Source: Lagopus muta (Eukaryota > Chordata > Aves > Galliformes > Phasianidae). Taken from it: a stretch of 64,000 nt of DNA. The notes below the pieces were generated by a model that worked only from the letters and a program-made list of their open reading frames with translations, ran no database searches and was not told where the DNA came from. Positions 28,936 to 40,274 of this stretch are shown one piece after another. The translations under genes were made by a program, and so were the position numbers. The DNA lies in assembly GCF_023343835.1 (NCBI RefSeq), contig NC_064444.1, forward strand, positions 17,521,219-17,585,218, in the 5' to 3' direction. Position 1 is the stretch's first letter, and every line of letters starts with the position of its first letter.

Positions 28936-29629
28936 GCTGCCTGGACATGCAGTGTTGAGCACTCAGAATACAAGTGAGGGCCGTGCCCTTGTTTTCTTTA
29001 GACCTTTTTTCCACCCACTGCCCACCTCCACAGGCTTTCTGGCTGAAAAATGTTCCCCTTTGCCCCACATGCACCCAGCAGCGCGCAGGGCTTTTTGGTG
29101 GCGTTGGGCAGCCTGTCACAGGAGACCTCTGATGCCACCGTGGACTGGGAAAGGAGCTGAGTGCCGAGGTGATGCCAGCTCAGCCGCCCCTTGTTACCTC
29201 TGTCTGCCAATGGACTGAGCAGCAGCGTCTTGCCATTGTCTGCTCCATTTGTGGCTGTGCAGTGCCCTGTAAACCAACTCCATCTCACTCTATGACCCCA
29301 AACCGCTGGCTGCATTGGGAAAACTTCATGGAGAGATTCTGCACACCCGATTCACCCTTGATGTTCCCAGCCCCAGGCACTGCAACACCTCGGAGATGGG
29401 TGGTGGCCCCAGTCACTTTCCCTCCTGCAGGGAACATTTCCAGCAATGAGAGCTGACACTTATTGAGATACTTGAAAGTGACAGTGCTTGGGAGCAGAGG
29501 GTGCTGCTGCACAAAATTGAGGAGTGGAACACCCATGGGAAGTGGCTGCCCTCCATGGGCTATAAGCATGGAGCAGAGGCTGTTGGAGATAGAGATGGAG
29601 ACAAGAGCATTGCTGTTGTCAGATATGGT

Positions 29630-29635
29630 TTTACT
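29630..29635 (-). terminator. Poly(A) signal variant of SDR5 (AGTAAA)
   Basis: AGTAAA on the gene strand, 74 nt past the stop. Confidence 0.5.
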
Positions 29636-29708
29636 GAGGACTTAGCAGAGATCAGGCAGCAGCAGAGGGGCCACTGCCAGGATCCAGGCACGAGGCCGGG
29701 CCAGCACC

Positions 29709-32070
29709 TCACCAGGGCACAACGTTCCCTTCCCAGTCCAGGAAGGACCCGCTGTCCTTCTCGGAGAGCTTGGAGAGCACCTTCAGCATCCCTGCTGCGC
29801 TCGCGTCCACCGTCACGGGGGGCTGCAGGGCAGAGGGAGAAACGCAGGCGTGTGTGCCCAAGGGCTGCCCAGGCTGTGCCCTGGAGCCCGGCTGCGGGAA
29901 GGCAGCGGCCGGGCTGAGGGGGAAGCAGAGCCCTGGGAGGAGGGTGAGAGCTGGGAAGGCGGGCGGTGGGGCTGCCAGGAGCCGGGGCTGGCGCTGCGCA
30001 GGGGTCCCAGGGCAGGGAGAGCTGCCATGGTGCTGACGGAGCAGCCCCCTGAGGGGGTCTTGGTGCAGGGCTCCGGGAGACAGCAGCCTCCGTGGGAGAC
30101 CAGCACAGTCTGTGGATGGACCCAACGTGGGGAAGCTCGTACCATGTGTCCTCCTGCTTTTCCCATGTCCGTTTGCACCCATCCAGGATTGAAAGTGACA
30201 CAGAGGATGCCGTTTTCGCGGTACCCCATGGACTGGCACCTGGTGAGCATGTTGAGAGCAGCCTGTGGAGACAGCACAGGGATCAGGTGGGAACTGGGGC
30301 AATGTGCTGTGAGAGAGGTGTAGGGACTGTGAGGAGCTCAGCCACAGCCGAGAGATGCAGACACTTTCAGAGATGATATACTCAAGGGGTCCTGAGGTCA
30401 TTAACAGAGGGGAAAATGATCATGGCACATACCTTGCTGCAGCGGTAACTGACAGCTTGCACACCTTCCCATAAGTAGAGTTCTTTGATTGAACCCGAAC
30501 AGCTGGAAATGTTGATGATGGCTGCCTTGCTGCAGCTCATCCCTGAGCCTGGGCTCCCCTGGGCTGCCTTCTTCAGCAGTGGAAGGAACGCCTGTGGGGA
30601 GGGGAAGGAGAAGCATGCAGACAGGAGGCTCACTGGGTGAGCACTCTTCCTTCCTTAGCAGGTTATATCAGAGCAACAGAATCAGAGAACAATTGTTGTT
30701 TGCAGATATCTCTGTAGATCATTTGGTGCAACCTCCCCTACCCAAGCAGAGTCACCAAGAGCCCATTGCCCAAGACCATGTCCGGGTGACTTCTGAGCAT
30801 CTCCAAGGAGGGACATTGGACAGTCCCAGCAATCAGCCGGTGTCAGCAATCAGCCACCCATCAGTGCTCAGAAGAAAGGCAGAGTGCAAGTTCTTGTTCT
30901 CCTGGCTCAGATCATGATACTCTGCTCTTTGGCATGGCCTGTACGTCTGCACTCTTCTCTTATCTTGTGGCCCCAGGCTCCAGAGTGCCAAATGCTTCAG
31001 CCTGCCTCCTGGTCCCAACCGGAATGGGCATCTTGTGCTCAGCCCATTCTGCACTGATTTGAACACCTACTCCTGAGAGCAAGGGATCTGAGTGGGACCT
31101 GAAATGTGCAGGACCTGACACCAGGGCAGGAACTCAGCAGGGAGAGAGTAGAGAAGGGCTCTGTCCCACGGGCCCCATCCTTCCTGCATTGAGGACGTGA
31201 GGGATGCAGTACAGGGACGTTCCTGGAGCTATGGGTGAGCACATTACCTGGCAGAGCAGCAGAGGTGCAGTGGTGTTGGTCATGTACACCTCGGCCATGT
31301 CCTTCAGTGTTTCATTGTCAAGCGTGTTTGCCCTTACGATCCCAGCGTTGTTGATGAGGAGGTTCAGCCCCGAGCCCTTGAGGCGCTCCCCGACGCTGGC
31401 TGCGGCCGCCTTGATGCTGGCGGGATCGGTGACTTCTGCAGAGGCGAGGTGGGGAGGTGAGCGCCCGCTGCCCTCGGTGTCTGCCAGCAGGCACAGTGCT
31501 GGGACAGAGCCCTGCACCAGGGATGGGGGAGGACGGCGTGCTGGCAGAGCAGGGAGCCCAGGGAGGCAGCCTTGTGCTCCAGCTGTGTCACCTACCGAGC
31601 GGGATGATGACCAGGTTGGGGTGCTTGGAGGCCAATTTCTGCAGCTCCTGTAGAAGACAGCTGATGTGAGCCTCGTGTCGCACTCTGAGCTGCTCAGCCA
31701 ACACAGCCCTTTGCCTGCAGCCCTGGGGCACACGGTGCCAGGCAGTGGCAGCAGCTCCCTTCTTGATCCCAGGGCACCCCGTGCACACCTCATCCCATGG
31801 CCATCACACTCTGCCTCTCGTGTCCCTGGGGCCAGGGCTGCAGCTCCCTGGTGGAGACCCTCCCACATCCCCCCTCCTGCAGCAGCCCTGCTGTCCCCCA
31901 CCTCAGCTCCAGCCCAGCCTCACCTGCGCTCGCTGTCCCTTGGGGTCCCGGCAGCCTGCAAAGACCCACTCAGGTGGGTTTGACAATGCCAGCAGGTGCT
32001 GGACCAGCCCGAGGCCGATTCCCCGGTTGGCCCCAGTCACCAGAACGGAGCGGACACTCAGCTCTCCCAT
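29709..32070 (-). CDS. SDR5: C-factor-like short-chain dehydrogenase/reductase
   Basis: Exons: 31924-32070, 31596-31647, 31248-31435, 30433-30591, 30143-30262, 29709-29822; 259 aa. Starts MGELSVRSVLVTG, with LALSNPPEWVF for [11 protein letters not shown]. Pocket-loop residues: VRAN after NNAGI, SSCSGSIKELYLWEGVQAV before SYRCSK, KAGGHM at the end of exon 5. Exon 5 also has YRENGILCVTFNPGW where most copies have YREHGILCVAFHPGW. Exon 6 starts PPVTVDASAAG. The upstream TATA-like box has changed to CATAAG, which may affect its expression. SDR7 is its near-identical duplicate. Confidence 0.92.
30672..30860 (-). mobile_element. CR1 3' tail in SDR5 intron 3
   Basis: Shared ancestral insertion, SDR3 version. 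Confidence 0.7.
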
Positions 32071-32134
32071 GTTGCTTCTCCTGCTTCTGCTCAGCGCACG
32101 TTGTTTGCTCAGTGCCCAAATGCTTCTTATGGCT

Positions 32135-33873
32135 TGCTGGACCCCGCCCACACAGAGCTGCGCAAACCCTCGGTTCTGGGTACAATCTCAGCTGGTCTGT
32201 ACTGTCCAGGGAACAGCTCCTGGCTGGGATCTAACCTTACTAAAGGACAAAAGTCTGTTTGTATTTTAAGGACAATTTGGCTGTCTGGTGATGCCTGACC
32301 CCCGGAATCAGAAGCCAGCAGCAGCCGTGGCCAGGAGAAGCTTTGCTGTGTGCCGACAGTGGAAGCAGCAAGTGGGAAGGAGACACGATGCCCTGTGGGT
32401 CTGCAGGACTTCCACTGAGCTGCTGCTCCTGCATCTCAAGCCAGATGGGTGTAGCAGATCGCAGCCATGCATCAACCAGTCTGAGGTGATCTCTTCCCCT
32501 TTCCCTGTCTGTCGCAGTCAGATTGTTGCTCAGATGGCCACAAGTTGGTGTTCTCTGCTCTCCTTTCTTCCAAGCAAATGCCCCATGTCCAGTGTTTCCA
32601 TTGGCAGAGTTGTTCTTTGCAGCACTGAGTCCAAAGGCAGGGGCACAGGCTGACGGGCTGATGAGCAGTGCTGTAGTCACTGAACAGTGCAGGTATATTG
32701 GCTTCTCCCATTGCGTTGTCTTGGTGGTAGAGTCCAGCAGAGCATCTTCCCCCCACCCGGGCTGCCAGAACTGCTCCAAAGCCCTGCTGTGCCCAGGAGT
32801 GTGCAAACGAATGCACTGCGCTTTCGCAGATTTGCCTTCCATGGTTTTCCACAGTGTGATAGAAAAGTTCAGCGTGCCTCAGAACCAGATAAAGCCAAAA
32901 CCAGCTCTTTTATCTCTCCTGTTTCTGCTGTGTCATGTTGGTTTTGAACCTTTCCATTGTTTTGGAGCTGTAATGGTAGACTGTTGACTTTGCTCAGGGG
33001 CCTCACACTGGTTTATAAAATCCTAAACAAGCATTCTTTTAGCAGGGGTCATAGTCCAGCCTGGCATGAACACACCTAGAAGAGAACAGTCAGCCTTGCT
33101 GGGGTGGCAGTGGAGTCTTGTCACAAGCTGCTGTCCCCAAGGCTCAGCTGTAGAGGGGTGGAACGTTCTTGCACGGTCTGAGCTTTAAGATGAACAGAAG
33201 CAGTATTTTCCAGTGTGGTGAAAGGCCATTGGTGTATCCTGTCCCACAGGCCCTCTGACAGCCGTATGTCACATAGAGAAGCTTTCTGTCAGGAGTTGGG
33301 GCATGACTGCACCTTCCAAACTCTCTGTGGCTGAAAGCTCAGTGTTCACACCCATCTAGATATGTGCACAAAGGGCAATTGCAAAGTCACTACAGAAAGC
33401 TTGGGGAATATCCCTTTGTTTGTCAGGCTGAGGAGCAGGGGCATGGCACAGTCGACTCCATTATGATCACTCCGCTGTGAAAGCAGTAGTAAAGGTGCTG
33501 CTTTTCATCAAGGCTATTGGCTTTACGATGCCAATCTCTGTCCAGCTCCAGCTCTTCTGCGCCTGGGGCCCAGATGGGGAGGATGCTGACGTGCTTCGTG
33601 CCTTTTCTGCTTCAGTCTTTATGAGAAAGACCAGTTGTTCTGAGGGTACCCAGACCCCTGAGTTGTAAGGGGGAGACAGGGAGTGAGACGCAGCCCTTGG
33701 GCTCAGTGGGAAACTGGAAGTGACCTCAAACTTGTTTTGAAGATTCGTAAGTCTGTGTGGCCTATGAGATACAGCCAACAGAGACGGTGCAAGTGCTCAC
33801 CAAGGCAGTCTGCAATTTGCCAGCAGTGCTGCATGACTGGGGAGGTGCCAGCTGAGTGCAAGGTAGCACCTGT
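32135..33873. repeat. B-type spacer, left part
   Basis: 32,270-32,590 matches the C spacers (22,960-23,280 and 58,860-59,180). From about 32,590 to 33,873 the sequence occurs only here and at 45,885-47,168. I recognise no gene or repeat in it; frames of 100-200 codons on either strand overlap one another and carry no known motif. Confidence 0.55.
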
Positions 33874-35046
33874 GATGAAGCCACCCCAGGAGGGGCCATT
33901 GAGGAACAAGGACATCCCAGCAGGAAGATCAACTAAGATAATAATGATATTCTAATCACTATCAGTGGCTGAGGACAGTGCAGACTGATAAGATTGCCCC
34001 AGGGGAGACTGAGACGCCCCCAGGTAGGGACACAGTCTAAGCAGACCGAGTCACCAGACGTCCAGCTCCCTGCTCTCACCTTGGGCTGCCCCAGCAGGTT
34101 CAGGAGCTCAGCTCCATCAGTGCCCTGAGTTGTTCTCCAGCCTTGATGGTGGTGCGGAGTCCCCCCAGTTCCAAGCCATGGACACGCGTCCAGGGAGCCA
34201 GCCCTTCTGCAGTCAGACTCCTGGGACGTCTGCGGTGCGCTGAGCTCCGTTCCGGCTAAGGACGGAAGCGAGCAGGTCCTGCCGAGCAGTCCTGTTTTGG
34301 CAGGATGTTTGAGCGGAGGCGAGTCATTGGTGAAGAGCTGCAGAGCTGCAGAGAGGGGGCAGCAGGAGGCTTGTCAGCGTGTGCCACGAGCTCCTCCTCT
34401 ACAGAGCGCCCGAGGGGGAAAACAGTGAGGAGGCAGCGCGTGGGCCAGGCTGCGGCGTGCGTGGCGCAGGGTAGCGTTGCTCCGGCTGCCCTCCGTCCCG
34501 CGTAAAGGATAAAAGCTTCGCCTGAACAGGGGCTTGAACCCTGGACCCTCAGATTAAAAGTCTGATGCTCTCCCAGCTGAGCTATCCAGGCTCCCACTTG
34601 GGCCTTTGGGAGATGCTCAGGACGGCCCACTGAGGCCCCCCATCGCCTCCACCACAGGGGCAACCAGGGGGTGCTGCGAACTCACAGCTGCAGCCCTGCC
34701 CTCAGCTGTGGCAACACGGGCAGAACACAACCCAAGCAGGGGGCCGGCAGCGATCACAGCGGGCTCAGTGCTCTGCGCTGTGGATGCGGCAACCTCCCTT
34801 CCGACCCAAGGCACGGCCGTGCTTCTGCAGGGAGCCTGCTGTGTCCGCCACTGGCGTCACCTGCCGCAGGCATGCTGTGCTCACTGACCAAAGACATCAA
34901 TGGCTTTGGCCACCCGTGGGCAGATCTCTGAGGGTACAAAGTGTCTCCGGCCACCGCAGCGTTCACAGGGGATGGCACATTTGCAAGGCCGGGCCTTTGT
35001 CCCTCCCAGTCCCTCCTCCCCATCCCGGCCAGCCCCTTGCAGCTCA
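33874..35046 (-). repeat. Inverted copy of 6,378-7,550
   Basis: Reverse complement of the LCAT-proximal block, ending at 'cagccccttgcagctc' where it joins a CR1 fragment. Contains tRNA-Lys copy 2. Confidence 0.88.
34519..34591 (-). tRNA. TRNAK-UUU: tRNA-Lys (anticodon TTT), copy 2
   Basis: 73 nt on the minus strand. Identical to the tRNA at 6833-6905 except for C instead of T in the D loop (AGCTCAGCTGGGAG). Stems, anticodon and B box are intact. The TTTT stop is kept (AAAA at 34,511-34,514 on the plus strand). Confidence 0.95.
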
Positions 35047-35995
35047 GCCTGTTCCGATGTTTGGCAAAACTTCTCCATGAAGACATTATAACTAACGTCC
35101 AACAGAAACCTCTTGAACACAACTGGCAGCTGCTCCCTCTCATGTGCTATTGCTCCACACCTCACAAAAGAGACCGACACCTCCTCCCTGTTGCACCCTT
35201 TCAGGGAGCTGTAGGGAGCTATGAGGTCTCACCTCAGTCTCCTCTTCTCCAAACCAAACAAGCCCCATGCCCTCTGTGTCTCCTCATAACTCCTGCATCT
35301 GCTGCACTGCCCTTCTCTGCACTCACTCCGGCAACTCAAGATCCTTCTGGCAGTCAGGGGCCCAAAACTGAGCCCAGCATTGGAGATGCAGTCTCACCAG
35401 TGCCACATGCAATGCGACAGTCACTTCCTTAGTCCTTTGGCCAGACTCTTTCCAGTGCAGGTCAGGAAGCCGTTGGCCTTCTTGCCCATCTGAGCACATT
35501 CTGCCTCATGTTCAGCCAGCTGTCAACCAGCACATCCAGGTTCTTCTCTACCAGGCACCTTCCAGCCGCTCTTCCCCGACCACATAACACCGCACGGGGG
35601 TTGTTGTGATCCAGGTGCAAGACGTGGCGCCCATCCCTGTGGAATGTCATGCAATTGGACTTGGTCTATTGATCCAGACTATCCAGATCCCTCTGCAGAG
35701 CCTTCCTACCCTCAAGTGTTTTGACACTGCCACCTAGCTTGGTGTTGTCTTTTCACCTTCCTCAGGATCTTTCCATTCCCTCATCCATATCACTGGCAGA
35801 ACTGTGAAACAAAACTGGCTCCAGACTGAGCCATGGGGAACACCACCAGTGCCTGGCAGCCAGCTGGGTCAAACCCCATCCATTAGCCCCTATTCAGTCT
35901 AGCCAGCCTGGCTGCTTTTTATCACCTGATGGTCCCCTCTGTGCCACATGCTGGCACTCAGGATGATCTGCTCCATAACATTCCCTGCTTCCAAG
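35046..35995 (-). mobile_element. CR1 LINE, ORF2 end and 3' part, inverted
   Basis: Antisense CR1: 'actatccagatccctctgca', 'gagccttcctaccctcaagt', then 'gagccatggggaacaccacc'. Relative of 12,085-13,055 in reverse orientation, but retains sequence the other has lost in the middle. Frames broken; dead copy. Confidence 0.85.
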
Positions 35996-36064
35996 ATCAG
36001 GATGGCAACTTGAAACAGTCTGGGCCATCTTTCCCCTCCTTCTCCCACCCTTTCCCACCCCACT

Positions 36065-37165
36065 GTTTGGTTTTCAACCTGAACATGCATTAGTTGTTAT
36101 TCTTCATTGTTCTTCACATGGGCTTAATAGACTTATTCCCAGAACCGACTTTCTGGGCAGGGGGAGAAAAGAGGGATGATGAAATTGTCTTTTTCCCTTT
36201 CTGTGTCACAGCTGTGTAAAAGTGGGATGGGTCAGCCTCTTTTCCCAGGTAACAGGGATAGGACAAGAGGTCATGGCCTCCACTTGCACCAGGGGAGGTT
36301 CAGGTTGGATATTCCTAAGGCAAACGAGCCATTTTGCCCTCAATTTCCATATCCAGCCCCTTCCCTTCTGACCGTACGATCTCAGACCAGAAGGAAGAAC
36401 CTGGGCAGCAGCCCACCACGGAAATCCATCCCCTCCCACAGCCATGGCACAGCTCTTGGCCCAGGGCAGAAGCCCTCGCCCACGTTCTACTCCTCATTCT
36501 GTTCTCTTTCTGAAGTGGATAGGGATGAAGAAAAATATCAGCCTGCAGCCCAAAGCCTCCCTCTTCCCTTCCCGTGCCCCTGTGGCTCCTTCACCAGCTG
36601 AGCCTTGAGTGACTCCCCAGCGGGACCTGTGAGACACCTTGAATTTCTTTCCTGAAAGCTGCTGTGAGCTCTGCACAGCTGTCAGAAGAGGGCACTAAGA
36701 CGAAGGAAACCGTGTTTCAATGGGCTGCAGGCTTGTGAAGAGCAAAAAGCCCTTCCTCCAAGTGGAGGCCCTCTGGTGCAGCGCAGAGCTCTCCGTGTGC
36801 CTTCGGGAATGTGGGAAAAGGCTGATGGAAGGGGTCTGCAAAGGCACTGGCAGAAGATGTCTGTGCTAGCATGGGATCCTCTCTGACCATTAGACCTGTG
36901 AGCAGGAAACATCCTTGTAAAGCACGGCCAGATTCTTTGAGGTGCAGAGCGGCACCAGATAGCCAGAGACATCCTGAGGCAGCCTCAATAAGGGGAAGAC
37001 CAAAACACCAGTGGTCATCCGGAGAGGTGAAGAAATGGACTGGAAAAGGAAAGGCAGCTTTAGAAAGCAGGAACTGGCAGCTGCTATTGGCTGTTCCAAC
37101 AAGAGGAACAGAGATGAACAGGAAAAATGAAAAATGGTCAGAGAGAATAGAAAATGCCCTTGTCT
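36065..37165 (+). repeat. Direct copy of 7,707-8,810
   Basis: Offset 28,358 bp from the source. At about 37,165 it switches, within 'cttgtcttcctgtttccc', to DNA matching 13,482 onward, the 3' flank of SDR2. Confidence 0.82.
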
Positions 37166-37559
37166 TCCTGTTTCCCAGCCTATGCGTGGTGATGCACAGC
37201 CCTTCACTCCATCTCTGCCTTACTCCGTGTCCCCAGCCTCCTGTTCCCTCATGGGGAGCCCTTCCTGGACGCATCCTGTGCTCCCACTGCACTCGTGCTT
37301 CCCCAGCCCTGGGCAGCCCACCTCATGAAGATGGACAGTGGCCCAAAGCCCTTGACTCCAGAGACGGACATTTCCAGCAGTGACAGCTGTCACTGGAGGG
37401 GACATCTGTCAGCGGCTGTGGTTGGGAGCAGTCTGTTCTGATGCTCATGGATGAGAAGTGGGAGCGCGTGGGAAAAGGGGCTGCCCTGCATGGGCTGCCA
37501 GTGTGCATCAGAACTGTTGTGGTCACAGAGTCAGCAGCCTTGCTGTTGTCAGATATGGT

Positions 37560-37565
37560 TTTATG
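37560..37565 (-). terminator. Poly(A) signal variant of SDR6 (CATAAA)
   Basis: CATAAA on the gene strand, 64 nt past the stop, as in SDR2. Confidence 0.5.
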
Positions 37566-37628
37566 GAGGGGGAAGGCAGCAGCAGAGGGGTCAGTGCCAG
37601 GATCCAGGCACGAGGCCGGGCCAGCACC

Positions 37629-40200
37629 TCACCAGGCCACAGCGTTCCCTTCCCAGTCCAGGAAGGACCCGCTGTCCTTCTCGGAGAGCTTGGAGAGCAC
37701 CTTCAGCATCCCTCCTACGCTCGCGTCCACCGTCACGGGGGGCTGCAGGGCAGAGGGAGAAAGGCAGGCGTGTGTGCCCAAGGGCTGCCCAGGCTGTGCC
37801 CTGGAGCCCGGCTGCGGGAAGGCAGCGGCCGGGCTGAGGGGGAAGCAGAGCCCTGGGAGGAGGGTGAGAGCTGGGAAGGCGGGCGGTGGGGCTGCCAGGA
37901 GCCGGGGCTGGCGCTGCGCAGGGGTCCCAGGGCAGCACAGCACAGGCTGTGGATGGACCCAACGTGGGGAAGCTCCTACCGTGTGTCCGGCTGTTACCCC
38001 CATGTCTGTCTGCACCCAGCCAGGATGGAAAGCGACACAGAGGATGCCGTGTTCGCGGTACCCCATGGACTGGCACCTGGTGAGCATGTTGAGAGCAGCC
38101 TGTGGAGACAGCACAGGGATCAGGTGGGAACTGGGGCAATGTGCAGCGAGTGAGATGTAGGGACTGTGAGGAGCTGATACTGGAAGACAGATTACATCAT
38201 TGGCCAAGAGAAGGTTGGCTCAGGCTCATCATGGCACATACCTTGCTACAGCGATAATTGACTGCTTGTATGCCTTCCCATAAATACATTTCTTTGATAG
38301 ATCCTCCAATGCTGGAAATGTTGACGATGGCTGCCTTGCTGCAGCCCATCCCTGAGCCAGGGCTCCCCTGGGCTGCCTTCTTCAGCAGTGGCAGGAACGC
38401 CTGTGGGGAGGGGAAGGAGAAGCATGCACACAGGAGGCTCACTGGGTGAGCACATTTCTTTCTGTGCTGGGTCCTATCAGAGGAGCAGAATCAGAGAAGA
38501 CTTGTTTGTGGATATCTCTGGAGATCATCTGGTCCAATCTCTCCTACTGCATGGAACTGCTGAATCAGGGCCTGAACCTCTGATTGATCACCTGAGGGGA
38601 GCAATGAGTCAGCCCTGGGATCAGAGGTGGTGGTAATTCACCTGTGCTGCTAAAAGGGATGGGGCCTGGATGCACCTCTCCTAGACTTATTTAAGAGTTT
38701 AATACCAGTGGGAATGGATTTCTTCTGGAGATTCCTCCTTTGGAGTTTTACAGTGAGCCAGGATACAGGTAAGCACTCTATCTATTCTCTTTTTGTATAA
38801 TGACCTGCTTAGCCAAACTCCCTGGTATATTTCTTAATTATACCATCTGTGTATCCATTGATTATATACCTGCCCATGCAGAGTCACCAAGAGCCCATTG
38901 CCCAAGACCACGTCCAGGTGACTTTTGAGCATCTCCAAGGAGGGACATTGGACAGTACCAGCAATCAGCCGGTGTCAGCAATCAGCCACCCATCAGTGCT
39001 CAGAAGAAAGGCAGAGTGCAAGTTCTTGTTCTCCTGGCTCAGATCATGATACTCTGCTCTTTGGCATGGCCTGTACCTCTGCACTCTTCTCTTATCTTGT
39101 GGCCCCAGGCTCCAGAGTGCCAAATGCTTCAGCCTGCCTCCTGGTCCCAGCCGGAATGGGCATCTTGTGCTCAGCCCATTCTGCACTGATTTGAACACCT
39201 ACTCCTGAGAGCAAGGGATCTGAGTGGGACCTGAAATGTGCAGGACCTGACACCAGGGCAGGAACTCAGCAGGGCGAGAGCAGAGGAGGGCTCTGTCCCA
39301 CGGGCCCCATCCTTCCTGCATTGAGGGCCTCAGGGATGCAGTACAGGGACGTTCCTGGAGCTGTGGGTGAGCACATTACCTGGCAGAGCAGCAGAGGTGC
39401 AATGGTGTTGGTCATGTACACCTCAGCCATGTCCTTCAGTGTTTCATTGTCAAGCTTGTTCGGCCTTAGGATCCCAGCGTTGTTGATGAGGAGGTTCAGC
39501 CCCGAGCCCTTGAGGCGCTCCCCGACGCTGGCTGCGGCCGCCTTGATGCTGGCGGGATCGGTGACTTCTGCAGAGGCGAGGTGGGGAGGTGAGCGCCCGC
39601 TGCCCTCGGTGTCTGCCAGCAGGCACAGTGCTGGGACAGAGCCCTGCACCAGGGATGGGGGAGGACGGCGTGCTGGCAGAGCAGGGAGCCCAGGGAGGCA
39701 GCCTTGTGCTCCAGCTGTGTCACCTACCGAGCGGGACGATGACCAGGTTGGGGTGCTTGGAGGCCAATTTCTGCAGCTCCTGTAGAAGACAGCTGATGTG
39801 AGCCTCGTGTCGCACTCTGAGCTGCTCAGCCAACACAGCCCTTTGCCTGCAGCCCTGGGGCACACGGTGCCAGGCAGTGGCAGCAGCTCCCTTCTTGATC
39901 CCAATGAGTTCTGGGCACGGCCATTGCTTGCATCCCACCCCAGTTCTGCTGTGCCTGAGGTCCAGGGCTGCAGCTCCCTGGTGGAGACCCTCCCACATCC
40001 CCCCTCCTGCAGCAGCCCTGCTGTCCCCCACCTCAGCTCCAGCCCAGCCTCACCTGCGCTCGCTGTCCCTTGGGGTCGCGACAAGTTGCAAAGACCCACT
40101 CAGGTGGGTTTGGCAATGCCAGCAGGTGCTGGACCAGCCCGAGGCCGATTCCCCGGTTGGCCCCAGTCACCAGAACGGAGCGGACACGCAGCTCTCCCAT
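37629..40200 (-). CDS. SDR6: C-factor-like short-chain dehydrogenase/reductase
   Basis: Exons: 40054-40200, 39728-39779, 39380-39567, 38242-38400, 37980-38099, 37629-37742; 259 aa, all GT-AG. Pocket-loop residues: LRPN after NNAGI, SIKEMYLWEGIQAV before NYRCSK (Asn where nearly all copies have Ser), VTAGHT at the end of exon 5. Exon 4 also has GMGCSKAA for GMSCSKAA; exon 6 ends GNAVAW. Intron 5 is about 87 bp shorter than in the other copies. Intron 3 carries an LTR-like element inside the ancestral CR1 tail. The 3' flank derives from SDR2, so the gene is a mosaic at its end. SDR8 is its near-identical duplicate. Confidence 0.92.
38480..39005 (-). mobile_element. CR1 3' tail in SDR6 intron 3, split
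   Basis: The CR1 tail seen in other copies is interrupted by the LTR-like element: left piece about 38,480-38,551, right piece about 38,877-39,005. Confidence 0.65.
38552..38876 (+). mobile_element. Solo-LTR-like fossil in SDR6 intron 3
   Basis: About 325 bp starting TGGAACTGCTGAATCA and ending CCTGCCCA, so TG...CA ends. It is flanked by TGCA on both sides, a possible 4-bp target duplication, and has a TATTTAAG core. No internal coding region: it looks like a solo LTR of an avian retrovirus-like family. It lies inside the older CR1 tail, so it is the younger insertion. Confidence 0.65.
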
Positions 40201-40256
40201 GTTGCTTCTCCTGCTTCTCCTATTCCATACGTTGTTTGCTCAGCGCCCAAATGCTT

Positions 40257-40262
40257 CTTATA
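40257..40262 (-). promoter_or_regulatory. TATA-like box of SDR6
   Basis: TATAAG on the gene strand, 57 nt upstream of the ATG. Confidence 0.55.
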
Positions 40263-40274
40263 GCTTGCTGAACT

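Larger units (their letters stand above)
26671..39965. repeat. 13,295-bp tandem unit A
   Basis: Near-perfect direct repeat of unit B (39,966-53,260): starts in intron 1 of SDR4, covers an A spacer, SDR5, a B spacer and SDR6 up to its intron 1. Every shared feature in A and B is offset by exactly 13,295 bp, so there are no net indels. I noticed only about ten single-base differences. Confidence 0.92.

Noticed and set aside
32240-32987. 200-aa and 154-aa overlapping frames in the B spacer
   Set aside because: They overlap on opposite strands, lack known motifs, and exist twice only because of the tandem duplication.
34256-34663. 135-codon frame across the tRNA-Lys gene and its inverted copies
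   Set aside because: It reads straight through the tRNA and recurs only in the inverted block; it is a chance frame.
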